This document shows positions 17,347 through 28,336 of a DNA stretch of 64,000 nucleotides, in pieces. Within the stretch, counting starts at the first letter, position 1. Each line of letters begins with the position of its first letter. Made by a program: the position numbers and the translations under genes. This DNA comes from Vibrio neptunius (GTDB taxonomy: Bacteria; Pseudomonadota; Gammaproteobacteria; Enterobacterales; Vibrionaceae): contig CP079860.1 of assembly GCA_019339365.1 (NCBI GenBank), positions 1,116,001 through 1,180,000 on the forward strand, given 5' to 3'. The notes beneath the pieces are model-generated. The model made no database searches. It saw only the letters and a program-made list of their open reading frames with translations, and was not told the DNA's origin.

Positions 17347-17772
17347 ATGAGAACGATAGGTAATATAATTTGGTTTTTGCTGGGCGGCGTTGTCATGGGC
17401 CTGATGTGGTGGTTCTTCGGCCTACTGGCTTTTATCAGCATCGTGGGTATTCCTTGGGGGCGCGCCTGTTTCGTGATGGGTAATTTTTCCTTCTTCCCAT
17501 TTGGTCAGGAAGCCATTGCCCGAGATGAGCTGACCAATGAAATGGATATTGGAACCAGCCCGCTCGGTCTGGTCGGCAACGTCATTTGGTTTGTGTTTGC
17601 AGGTATCTGGTTAGCGATAGGCCACATCCTGTCAGCGGTGGCGTGTTTTGTGACCATCATTGGTATTCCATTTGCTATTCAGCACCTCAAACTGGCGTAC
17701 ATCTCGCTGGCTCCGATTGGTAAAACCGTGGTGCCGAAAGAGCAAGCGGCGATGGCAAGATATTCTAAATAA
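17347..17772 (+). CDS. yccF: YccF-domain inner-membrane protein
   Basis: 141 residues with two copies of the YccF repeat: GNIIWFLLGG...GIPWG and GNVIWFVFAG...IGIPFA, each with two membrane segments. This is the family length and duplicated layout. Function is unknown, although YccF-type proteins are found fused to sensor domains elsewhere. An AAGGAG lies thirteen bases before the start, and a strong terminator follows the stop. Confidence 0.85.
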   Translation: MRTIGNIIWFLLGGVVMGLMWWFFGLLAFISIVGIPWGRACFVMGNFSFFPFGQEAIARDELTNEMDIGTSPLGLVGNVIWFVFAGIWLAIGHILSAVACFVTIIGIPFAIQHLKLAYISLAPIGKTVVPKEQAAMARYSK

Positions 17773-17774
17773 TG

Positions 17775-17795
17775 AAAGCCCCAATTGGGGCTTTT
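17775..17795 (+). terminator. Terminator after yccF
   Basis: AAAGCCCC (17775-17782) and GGGGCTTT pair around AATT and run into a T stretch, three bases after the yccF stop. Confidence 0.88.
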
Positions 17796-17905
17796 CTGCT
17801 TTCAGTCAAAGATTAAGTGACGCCCGCCTATATTAGAAGCGCTAGTAAGCTCCTCGTTCAGTTGTCTAATAAAAGAGATGGCTTAACCCGACAGTTTGGA
17901 CCTGT

Positions 17906-17932
17906 ATGACATTGACCGGATATAAATGTCAT
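17906..17932. promoter_or_regulatory. Inverted repeat upstream of periplasmic binding protein gene
   Basis: ATGACATT (17906-17913) and AATGTCAT (17925-17932) are perfect inverted repeats with an 11-base spacer, 48 bases before the start at 17981. Spacing near two helical turns centre-to-centre suits a dimeric regulator. No protein is assigned. Confidence 0.4.
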
Positions 17933-17980
17933 TTATAGTAATGCGCTAAATTAGCTACTTAGAAAATAGAATAACCCTTA

Positions 17981-18799
17981 ATGCTGCGCTGGATAACAAA
18001 GATAAAAACCTTCCTCTGCGCGTCAAGCTTGATCGTATCCACTGCCAGTGACGCGCATCCCCACCCCGTGGAACTGGAACTCTACACTCAGGAATTTCCG
18101 CCGCTCCAAGTCAAAGTGGATGGTGTAGCAGAAGGCTATGTGATCAAATTTGTCGAAGCTGTGGTACAAGACGCTGCTCAATCCCTGCCGATGGAAGTTC
18201 ATCAGGTGCACTTCACTCCTTGGAAGCGGGCAATGCGAATTACGCAGAATCGCCCGAACGCCTTGTTCTTCTCTGTATCGCGTACGCCAGTGAGAGAGGA
18301 TAAATTTCATTGGATTGGTGAAGTCTCACCCTACGAAGTCGGGATCTATCGTCATATTACTGGGCCTAAATTAGAAACGGATCAACTGCAGGCGCTCAAA
18401 GGCTTTCGTTTTGGTGCACAAACTGAGGGGTCGTTTGAAGAGTTGATTCAGTCTCTGGGTTTTGATCGGATTATACCAGTTAACTACGGTAAGGATGCGA
18501 TTCGCTTGCTGCGTGCGAATCGGGTCGACTACGCGCCTTTGGTGACGGTCAGCTACCCCTATCGGATGGAACAATACGGCTTTGAGCCTGAAAATTTTGT
18601 TGAAGTGATGAAGGTAAAGCCATTGTGTAAAGCATTGTGGTTAGTTACGGGCAAGCAAACGTCTCCGGAGATAGTTCATGCTTTAACTCAAAGCTTTGAT
18701 ACGTTGAAAAAACAAGGCAAGCTCGCAGCTTTGATTGACGCTTATCAACCGGATAGCGCCGTGATGCTTCGTTATCGAAAACAGGTGGCTAAGCAATAA
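17981..18799 (+). CDS. Periplasmic solute-binding protein (SBP family 3-like)
   Basis: 272 residues with an N-terminal signal (hydrophobic about 8-22, SDAHP cleavage region). The mature part reads as a family-3 bacterial solute-binding fold: an early FPPLQVKVDG strand-loop, then FTPWKRAMRITQNRPNALFFSVSRTPVRED, the block typical of this branch, and a second lobe with GAQTEGSFEELI. These proteins bind amino acids or similar small ligands. No permease or ATPase is nearby, so it may be an orphan sensor-type binding protein. It is convergent with the next gene across a shared terminator. Confidence 0.75.
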   Translation: MLRWITKIKTFLCASSLIVSTASDAHPHPVELELYTQEFPPLQVKVDGVAEGYVIKFVEAVVQDAAQSLPMEVHQVHFTPWKRAMRITQNRPNALFFSVSRTPVREDKFHWIGEVSPYEVGIYRHITGPKLETDQLQALKGFRFGAQTEGSFEELIQSLGFDRIIPVNYGKDAIRLLRANRVDYAPLVTVSYPYRMEQYGFEPENFVEVMKVKPLCKALWLVTGKQTSPEIVHALTQSFDTLKKQGKLAALIDAYQPDSAVMLRYRKQVAKQ

Positions 18800-18802
18800 A
18801 AG

Positions 18803-18822
18803 TGGGCCTGATGGCAGGCCCA
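18803..18822. terminator. Bidirectional terminator between two binding-protein genes
   Basis: TGGGCCTG (18803-18810) and CAGGCCCA (18815-18822) pair perfectly around ATGG in the 30-base gap between convergent stops. T tracts are short on both strands. Confidence 0.65.
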
Positions 18823-18829
18823 AATGGAT

Positions 18830-19603
18830 TTACAGTTCTTCACCGTAGATGTCAAAAGAGAAGTATTTTTTCGCAATCTTGTCATACGTACCGTTGGCGC
18901 GAATAGCGACAATCGCTTTATTGAATTTCTCAGTCAGTGCTTTGTCACTCTGGCGTAATGCTAACGCTGTCCCTTCGCCTATGTAGGCTTTGTCGGTCAC
19001 AGGATTGCCGACAAACTTGAACCCCTGACCAATCTCTTTGGCTAGAAATGCTAACGCTAGCTGATCAGAATTACCAAAAGTCAGATCCAAGCGGCCGTTA
19101 ACCATGTCAATGTAGACTTCATCCTGACCGGTATAGCGTTTGATCTCTGCGACGTCGCCGAATTTGTCCGTTACATAACGATCGTGAATTGTACCCCCTT
19201 GAACACCAATGACTTTGTCTTTCATCCCTTGCGCTGAAATGTCGACTTTAGCGTCCATCGCTGTGACAAAACGAGCCGGAGTTTGGTAATACTTGTTGGT
19301 AAACAATACACGCTTTTTGCGCTCTTCGGTGATACGCATTGAAGCCATGATGACATCCGACTTTCGTGCCAACAGGCTAGGGATGAGTGAATCCCAGTTC
19401 TGAGCGACCCAGGTACAGTCCAGTTTGGCTTCAGCACACAGTGCATCGGCAATTTCGATATCGAATCCAGTTGGGTTGCCGCTTTGATCTTTGTAGTTAA
19501 ACGGCGGGTAAGTGAAGTCGGATGCCAGACGTACTTGCTTTGCAAAAGTAGGTGTAGACAGAAGAGCTGCAGTACAAGCAATGACACTAAGCACTTTTTT
19601 CAT
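18830..19603 (-). CDS. Basic amino-acid-type ABC periplasmic binding protein
   Basis: 257 residues with a clear signal peptide (MKKVLSVIACTAALLSTPTFA). The mature protein shows the family-3 signature GFDIEIADALCAEAKLDC, followed by ASMRITEERKKRVLFT and GTIHDRY, typical of Lys/Arg/Orn/His binding proteins (ArgT/HisJ/ArtJ). The start overlaps the upstream HisC paralogue by 17 bases, so both are one transcript. No ABC permease is linked, and the ligand could be histidine or histidinol-like given that partner, which is inference. Confidence 0.82.
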   Translation of the reverse strand: MKKVLSVIACTAALLSTPTFAKQVRLASDFTYPPFNYKDQSGNPTGFDIEIADALCAEAKLDCTWVAQNWDSLIPSLLARKSDVIMASMRITEERKKRVLFTNKYYQTPARFVTAMDAKVDISAQGMKDKVIGVQGGTIHDRYVTDKFGDVAEIKRYTGQDEVYIDMVNGRLDLTFGNSDQLALAFLAKEIGQGFKFVGNPVTDKAYIGEGTALALRQSDKALTEKFNKAIVAIRANGTYDKIAKKYFSFDIYGEEL

Positions 19604-20705
19604 GTTCGAAATCCTTATCTTCGTTTTTCATGGATACTGGGTCAGCGAAGTGGCTCATGATGGTAGCGACTTCCTGCATAGATTCTTGTGAGCCAATCGT
19701 GATTCTCACGCAGTGATTCAGGCTCGGTTCGTGTGATTGGTTGCGGGTGACGATTCCAGCGTTAAGCAAATAGTTGAACAGCTCGATATCCGGTCGGGTG
19801 CGAATCAGTACGAAGTTGGTGGAAGAAGGGTAGATCTGCTCGATCCAACCTAATGACTGGATCTGGTCAACGAACCAACGTTTAGTGGCGATCAACTTCT
19901 GGGTACTTTGTGTCACTTTGGCCAACCCTTCTGGGCTCAGTGCGTTTAACACGATTTCGGCTGAACTGTCCGGCATTGGGTAAGGGGGGACCATTTTATA
20001 TAGGTAGTCCATCACGGATGTATCAGCGATGATGAAGCCACATCGTACAGCAGCAAGGCCAAAGGCTTTAGAGAGAGTACGAATAACGACCAGATGTGGG
20101 TATCGCTCGATTAAGCTGATAACGCTTTCTTCAAGTTCAAAATCAATGTATGCCTCGTCCACGACAATCAATGCCTGATCTTGTGTTTGTTCGAGCACAG
20201 ACAGTACATCTTGTCGATTCAGCATCTGGCCTGTTGGGTTATTGGGTGAACAAAGAAACACCAAGTTTGCAGACTCCGCCGCCTTCACAACACCGTCTAC
20301 ATCCAGAGCAAAATTCGGCGTAAGCAAAGGGGCGTCGATGGTTTCAACGGCAAGTGAATCAGCACAAAATTCATACATCGCATACGTAGGGCTACAGATA
20401 GCGATGCGACTTTTTCCCGGTTGGCAGAAAGTGCGCACGAGAAGATCAATCGCTTCATCAGCGCCTCTCACTGCCAAAACGGGCTGTTGGGTGTGGCAGT
20501 AATCCTGATAAGCGTAAGCGATGTCCTGGGGCAAAAAGTCAGGATAACGATGGTAAGCATTTTGTTGGTCACTGAAATGCAGTGGTTGCTCTAACTCGTT
20601 GGCGTTGAGCCACAACCGACCAGACCCTCCAATACGTCGTGCAGATTGATAAGGTATTAATTTTTTTATGTTATCTGGTGCGATCTTGTCTGCCAGTGAC
20701 GTCAT
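19587..20705 (-). CDS. Histidinol-phosphate aminotransferase paralogue (class I/II, HisC-like)
   Basis: 372 residues, a PLP-dependent fold-type I aminotransferase. The CSPNNPTGQ block, the VVDEAYIDF Asp, and the PLP lysine in TLSKAFGLAAVRCG are all intact, and the substrate-phosphate region resembles HisC. It is not in a his operon. Instead it is coupled to a basic amino-acid binding protein and lies divergent from a LysR gene, suggesting a catabolic or scavenging role or a related imidazole or aromatic substrate. A stand-alone second hisC cannot be excluded. Confidence 0.82.
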   Translation of the reverse strand: MTSLADKIAPDNIKKLIPYQSARRIGGSGRLWLNANELEQPLHFSDQQNAYHRYPDFLPQDIAYAYQDYCHTQQPVLAVRGADEAIDLLVRTFCQPGKSRIAICSPTYAMYEFCADSLAVETIDAPLLTPNFALDVDGVVKAAESANLVFLCSPNNPTGQMLNRQDVLSVLEQTQDQALIVVDEAYIDFELEESVISLIERYPHLVVIRTLSKAFGLAAVRCGFIIADTSVMDYLYKMVPPYPMPDSSAEIVLNALSPEGLAKVTQSTQKLIATKRWFVDQIQSLGWIEQIYPSSTNFVLIRTRPDIELFNYLLNAGIVTRNQSHEPSLNHCVRITIGSQESMQEVATIMSHFADPVSMKNEDKDFEHEKSA

Positions 20706-20821
20706 TTTAATATTCCTTTACTGCATAATAAATCAATAATAAAACCAATTAATAAGTAGAATTTCTTATTTGATAAAAACATAGTCAAAAATCCATTTGA
20801 GTAGAATCGAAATAAAGGCAT

Positions 20822-20849
20822 ACTAGCTATGCAAAAACGCATAGCTAGT
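20822..20849. promoter_or_regulatory. 11-base perfect palindrome at the LysR start region
   Basis: ACTAGCTATGC (20822-20832) and GCATAGCTAGT (20839-20849) pair perfectly around AAAAAC. The right arm ends one base before the GGGGTGG ribosome site of the LysR gene. As DNA it could be an autoregulatory operator; as RNA it would make a strong hairpin next to the ribosome site. The same segment lies between two divergent transcription units. Confidence 0.6.
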
Positions 20850-20861
20850 GGGGTGGTAATG

Positions 20862-21737
20862 ATGCGCTTACCTTCGACGAAAAACTTACAGGCATTCTTG
20901 GCAACCGCCGAATACCTTAACCTGACCCATGCCGCCGAGTCGCTCAACATGACGCAAGGCGCGGTCAGCCGGCAGATTCAGTCTCTCGAATCTTTGATGG
21001 GAGTGAGCTTGTTTTATCGCCGTGCTCGAGGACTCGCCTTGACGCCTGAAGGGAGTATGTTCGTGCCACTCGCGCAAGATATTATCAAGCGCTTACAACG
21101 CTCAGTCAGAGAAGTGTCTGAAAGTGCCAACCGTGTAAAGCTACTAGCACCCAGCTGTATTACCACCTGGTTACTGGCGCGCTTAGCCAATTTTCAGCAG
21201 ACCAGCCCAGATGTGAATGTCGAACTGACTTCAACCACTAAGCACCAGTTTCATCCAGATTTTGACAGTTTTGATATGGTGATCGTTTATGGTAAGCCAG
21301 TGCGAAGTAAACAGGTTTCCCAAACCCTGTTGTTTGATGAAATTCTGGCGCCCATTTGTTCACCTCAGTTGTGGTCACAGTGCGTCGAGCAGAATGAACC
21401 CTTACAAGACGTTTTGGTCAATCGCTTTACTTGGTTACATGCAAACCCTGAGCAGTCTGACTGGATGCTATGGTGCAACAGTTGTGACGAATCTACACTT
21501 AAAGGGAAAGGGAATCAGACGTTTGCTACGTTAGATCAGGCCATGAATGCCGCTCAACAGGGGTTTGGGATGACAGTGGGGGACGTGACCTTGGCGGAGC
21601 AGGACATAAAGTCAAATCGCTTGCTCTGCCCGTTTGATAAACGTATCCGCTCTGGCAATAGTTACTTTCTGCTTTCCGCCAATCAAGAGCCGAATGAATC
21701 GGTCAAAGCCTTATCTGACTGGCTGGAGCAACAATAA
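20862..21737 (+). CDS. LysR-family transcriptional regulator (GcvA-like)
   Basis: About 291 residues. A winged HTH lies at residues 3-60 (LQAFLATAEYLNLTHAAESLNMTQGAVSRQI), followed by the two-lobed periplasmic-binding-type effector domain. Start chosen at ATG 20862, five bases after GGGGTGG; ATG 20859 and the in-frame ATG 20829 (inside the palindrome) are less likely. Divergent orientation from the HisC-like/binding-protein operon suggests it controls that operon. The rnz start is eight bases after its stop. Confidence 0.85.
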   Translation: MRLPSTKNLQAFLATAEYLNLTHAAESLNMTQGAVSRQIQSLESLMGVSLFYRRARGLALTPEGSMFVPLAQDIIKRLQRSVREVSESANRVKLLAPSCITTWLLARLANFQQTSPDVNVELTSTTKHQFHPDFDSFDMVIVYGKPVRSKQVSQTLLFDEILAPICSPQLWSQCVEQNEPLQDVLVNRFTWLHANPEQSDWMLWCNSCDESTLKGKGNQTFATLDQAMNAAQQGFGMTVGDVTLAEQDIKSNRLLCPFDKRIRSGNSYFLLSANQEPNESVKALSDWLEQQ

Positions 21738-21745
21738 GGTAAGTT

Positions 21746-22726
21746 ATGGAAATCTGTTTATTAGGGACGTCATCAGGGACTCCAACCAAAGCAAGAAATG
21801 TCTCTGCCACGGCTGTAATGGAAAGCAAGGGTAAAGGCTGGTTTCTGGTTGATTGTGGTGAAGCGACCCAACACCAGTTGCTGCATACGCCCTTATCGCT
21901 CAATTACCTCAAGGCGATTTTCATTACTCACTTACATGGTGACCATTGCTTTGGTTTGCCGGGCTTACTTGCCAGCGCTGGAATGAATCGTCGTTCAGAT
22001 CCTTTAATCATTATTGCGCCGAAAGGGATCCGAGAATGGCTTGAAGCGACAATGCAATTTACTAAGCTTCACTTGCCTTACGAGCTTCAGTTTATTTCTG
22101 CTGAATCTTTGCCCTCAATGACTATAGGCCAATTCACTATTTCGTTGTGTGAATTAGAGCATCGTGTGCCTTCCTTCGCCTATTGTTTTACCGAAAGTAC
22201 GATCAAAGCTTATCTAAATTTTGACAAGCTGGCACAGCAAGGTGTACCACGAGGCCCGTTATGGGGTCAGTTAGTCAAAGGGCAAAATGTCGAACATCAA
22301 GGCAAAACGCTGATCAGCGAAGAGTTCACTTATTTGGAACACGGGCCAAGAAAGCTTGTTATCGCTGGTGATAATGCCGAGCCTGAGTTGCTCAAACACT
22401 TATGTGAAGAATGCCATTTGCTGGTTCATGAGTCGACTTATGCCGAAGCTTTTGCCAAACAGGCGAAAGCGTTTGGCCACAGCTACGGAAAGTTGGTTGC
22501 GGAGTTTGCCGAAGTCGCTGGTATCCCTAACTTGATTCTTACCCATTTCAGCCCACGTTATCAGCTACACCCTCAAGCGGAGCTGTCAGTCGAGATTATT
22601 CGCTCAGAGGCTGAGCAGGTATACTCTGGCAACTTATTCCTTGCACAAGACTTACTGCGCTATCGAATCGACAAACAGGGTAAAGTGACGTTAGTCGAGC
22701 CACCTATTTCATCACCACCTGATTGA
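21746..22726 (+). CDS. rnz: Ribonuclease Z (tRNA 3'-processing endonuclease)
   Basis: 326 residues, metallo-beta-lactamase fold of the short RNase Z (ElaC) type. The zinc motif HLHGDH is at H62-H67, followed by FGLPGLL as expected. Later ligands are in VIAGDN and LTHFSPRY, and the PSFAYCF/GVPRGP exosite-arm region is present in the middle. It trims tRNA 3' ends or acts as RNase BN. Ribosome site AAGGTAAG overlaps the LysR stop region. Confidence 0.93.
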   Translation: MEICLLGTSSGTPTKARNVSATAVMESKGKGWFLVDCGEATQHQLLHTPLSLNYLKAIFITHLHGDHCFGLPGLLASAGMNRRSDPLIIIAPKGIREWLEATMQFTKLHLPYELQFISAESLPSMTIGQFTISLCELEHRVPSFAYCFTESTIKAYLNFDKLAQQGVPRGPLWGQLVKGQNVEHQGKTLISEEFTYLEHGPRKLVIAGDNAEPELLKHLCEECHLLVHESTYAEAFAKQAKAFGHSYGKLVAEFAEVAGIPNLILTHFSPRYQLHPQAELSVEIIRSEAEQVYSGNLFLAQDLLRYRIDKQGKVTLVEPPISSPPD

Positions 22727-22889
22727 AGTCTATCCAACCGTTAGCAAGCAGTGCCGGTGCTGTTACGGTGTCTGAGATTTTGAGATCCTGTTCTACATGA
22801 AAGAGTGGTTGATAAATGCCTTTTTTGATTAAGTTTTTCTCAATCTTTTCAAACTGTTTGAGCCTCGTGGCTAGTTTGGGTTGTGCCAT
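22704..22889 (-). CDS. Hypothetical small protein, 61 aa
   Basis: A 61-residue frame opposite the end of rnz, overlapping it by 23 bases. The composition looks protein-like, with a basic N-terminal helix (KLATRLKQFEKIEKNLIKKG) and a C-terminal ALLANGWIDF segment. No Shine-Dalgarno is visible and no family is recognised. It could be the remnant of a longer gene. Confidence 0.3.
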   Translation of the reverse strand: MAQPKLATRLKQFEKIEKNLIKKGIYQPLFHVEQDLKISDTVTAPALLANGWIDFNQVVMK

Positions 22890-23066
22890 ATATAGTTGTT
22901 AGCTTTGGTGAGCAAGCGGTATTCGTTACATGCTTTATACTTCAGTTTCTGGTCGCGATAATATTGGTATTAAGCCGAGTTCGATTTATTCAGTAATCAT
23001 CACTATTGAACGGCTTTATATTTTGAAACTTGTCATAAAATAGAAGAGTATAAATATTACTTTGCT

Positions 23067-23098
23067 CATTTTTTAAATTTAAAATATTTTAAAAAATG
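23067..23098. repeat. AT-rich 11-base inverted repeat
   Basis: CATTTTTTAAA (23067-23077) and TTTAAAAAATG (23088-23098) pair perfectly around a ten-base AT-only loop. On either strand it would give a stem with flanking T/A runs. Low sequence complexity lowers its weight. Confidence 0.4.
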
Positions 23099-23188
23099 AC
23101 TATGCATGATGTTTTCTTCATTACAATGAAGTGTGTTGTTCCATAAATTACTGTTTCTATTGATTATTATAAAAATAGTTAATTCTAT

Positions 23189-23225
23189 CTATAGGGGTAT
23201 TTGTATAATACAAATACCCCTATAG
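23189..23225. repeat. 17-base perfect inverted repeat with 3-base loop
   Basis: The arm at 23189-23205 (starts CTATAGGGG) is the exact reverse complement of 23209-23225 (ends CCCCTATAG), with only TAA between. It lies 211 bases upstream of the M4 protease gene and about 300 after the small ORF next to rnz. No T tract follows directly. It could terminate an unannotated transcript, act as an operator, or be part of a small RNA. Confidence 0.6.
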
Positions 23226-23412
23226 TTTCTATCAATTAATAGGTTTTATATTTGACACTAACTGATTTTGTTTGAAATAAATTGGTTTAATTTATGATTG
23301 ATAAAATAAATACTGTTGATATTGTGCACTTGTTTGGTTTATTAAATAATTGTTAAAAATGGTTTGCATTAATTTAAATTGTTAATGTTATGTTTATCTC
23401 CGGCATTTATAA

Positions 23413-25776
<2,364 letters not shown>

Positions 25777-25786
25777 TCCATTCTAA

Positions 25787-27403
<1,617 letters not shown>

Positions 27404-27410
27404 CTGAAAG

Positions 27411-27435
27411 AAGTCCACCATTTGGTGGACTTTTT
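27411..27435 (+). terminator. Terminator after aminopeptidase
   Basis: AAGTCCACC (27411-27419) and GGTGGACTT (27424-27432) pair around ATTT and end in a T run. Confidence 0.88.
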
Positions 27436-28015
27436 GATGATGAGTCGTCACTGAATTTTGGTTTAAGGCAAACCAATAGGATATCTGGCGACTAACATTC
27501 GTCATTTTACTCTGCCTATATACAGGTGCAAAGAATCCTGAACAGGTGTGTTCAAGGGCTCGTGATCGCTAGCTTCGAAGTAGATATCTTTCTGGCGAGT
27601 TACCCTCGCTAAGCATTAGGTGACTGATGATATGCAATGCCGACCAGTGGAAAGGTATCTATAAGTTCTAACGAGAAGAGGCTGAGAGCTGAATTAGGAG
27701 ACACTGGAGATAGGTTTTATCTTAAAGAGCTTAACGCTCGAAACCTATCTCATGTCATCGAAAATTAATTTTTCTAATTCACTATTATGAGTCGTGGTCA
27801 TAAATTTTCTGTATGAATCCTTGTGTTTTTCGAACAGATTATTCTGCCAAACTCCAGTTTTGTAGTGGTCTGATGAGATATTGAGTAGTAGCACAAGTAT
27901 TTCCCACAATAATTGTGATGGCTCTTTTTAAATTGAAAATGCGTCTTTTTTGATCATTTCCCTTAATTTTTTTATGGGTATGATGCGTGTGCGCTTTGTT
28001 GCATTGGAGAGGTAT
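27436..28015. other. 580-base intergenic region upstream of the hcn-like operon
   Basis: No credible ORF seen. It contains a long inverted repeat at 27707-27751 (separate entry) and a possible -10 (TATGAT near 27978) before the GGAGAGG ribosome site of the first oxidoreductase gene. A TTGATC half-site is present, but no full FNR/ANR box and no lux-type box were found. Confidence 0.5.
27707..27751. repeat. Long two-part inverted repeat upstream of hcnA-like gene
   Basis: GAGATAGGTTT (27707-27717) pairs with AAACCTATCTC (27741-27751), and an inner GAGC (27727-27730) pairs with GCTC (27736-27739). Together they make one long hairpin with internal loops. It has no following T tract. It may be the 3' hairpin of a small RNA or a small mobile-repeat relic. 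Confidence 0.5.
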
Positions 28016-28336
28016 ATGAATTCTATAACAAAAAGAAACCAAGATATTACTAAGGTGCTCGATAAGCCCTTCACCATCAATGTTGACGGAAAAACCATTC
28101 CGGCTGTTGAAGGTGAGAGTGTACTCAGTGCTTTGTTAGCTTCAAACATTCGTCAATTAATGAAGAATGATTATGGCGCTGAATCAGGCGCATACTGCGG
28201 AATGGGAGTGTGCCATTGTTGCTTGCTGCACATTGATGGTCGTCACAAGCAAAGAGCCTGTCAGACGATCGTTAAGCCAGATATGAAGGTGGAAACTAGC
28301 CGCAATTTGGTGATGGAACAAGGGGGTGAGATATGA
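28016..28336 (+). CDS. hcnA: Hydrogen cyanide synthase subunit HcnA-like ([2Fe-2S] protein)
   Basis: 106 residues from ATG 28016 (GGAGAGG upstream); the open frame starts 22 codons earlier without a ribosome site. A [2Fe-2S] ferredoxin-type module holds the cluster in the CGMGVCHCC block and a later RAC Cys. From memory, the segment around GAYCGMGVCHCCL...RACQTIV is nearly the same as Pseudomonas HcnA, also just over 100 residues. It would carry electrons for the two flavoprotein subunits, which follow with four-base and one-base overlaps. The alternative is the small subunit of a related amino-acid dehydrogenase (octopine, proline or hydroxyproline type). Confidence 0.75.
   Translation: MNSITKRNQDITKVLDKPFTINVDGKTIPAVEGESVLSALLASNIRQLMKNDYGAESGAYCGMGVCHCCLLHIDGRHKQRACQTIVKPDMKVETSRNLVMEQGGEI

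Noticed and set aside
27940..28000. ANR/FNR box before hcnA
   Set aside because: Only a TTGATC half-site was found; the second ATCAA half is absent.
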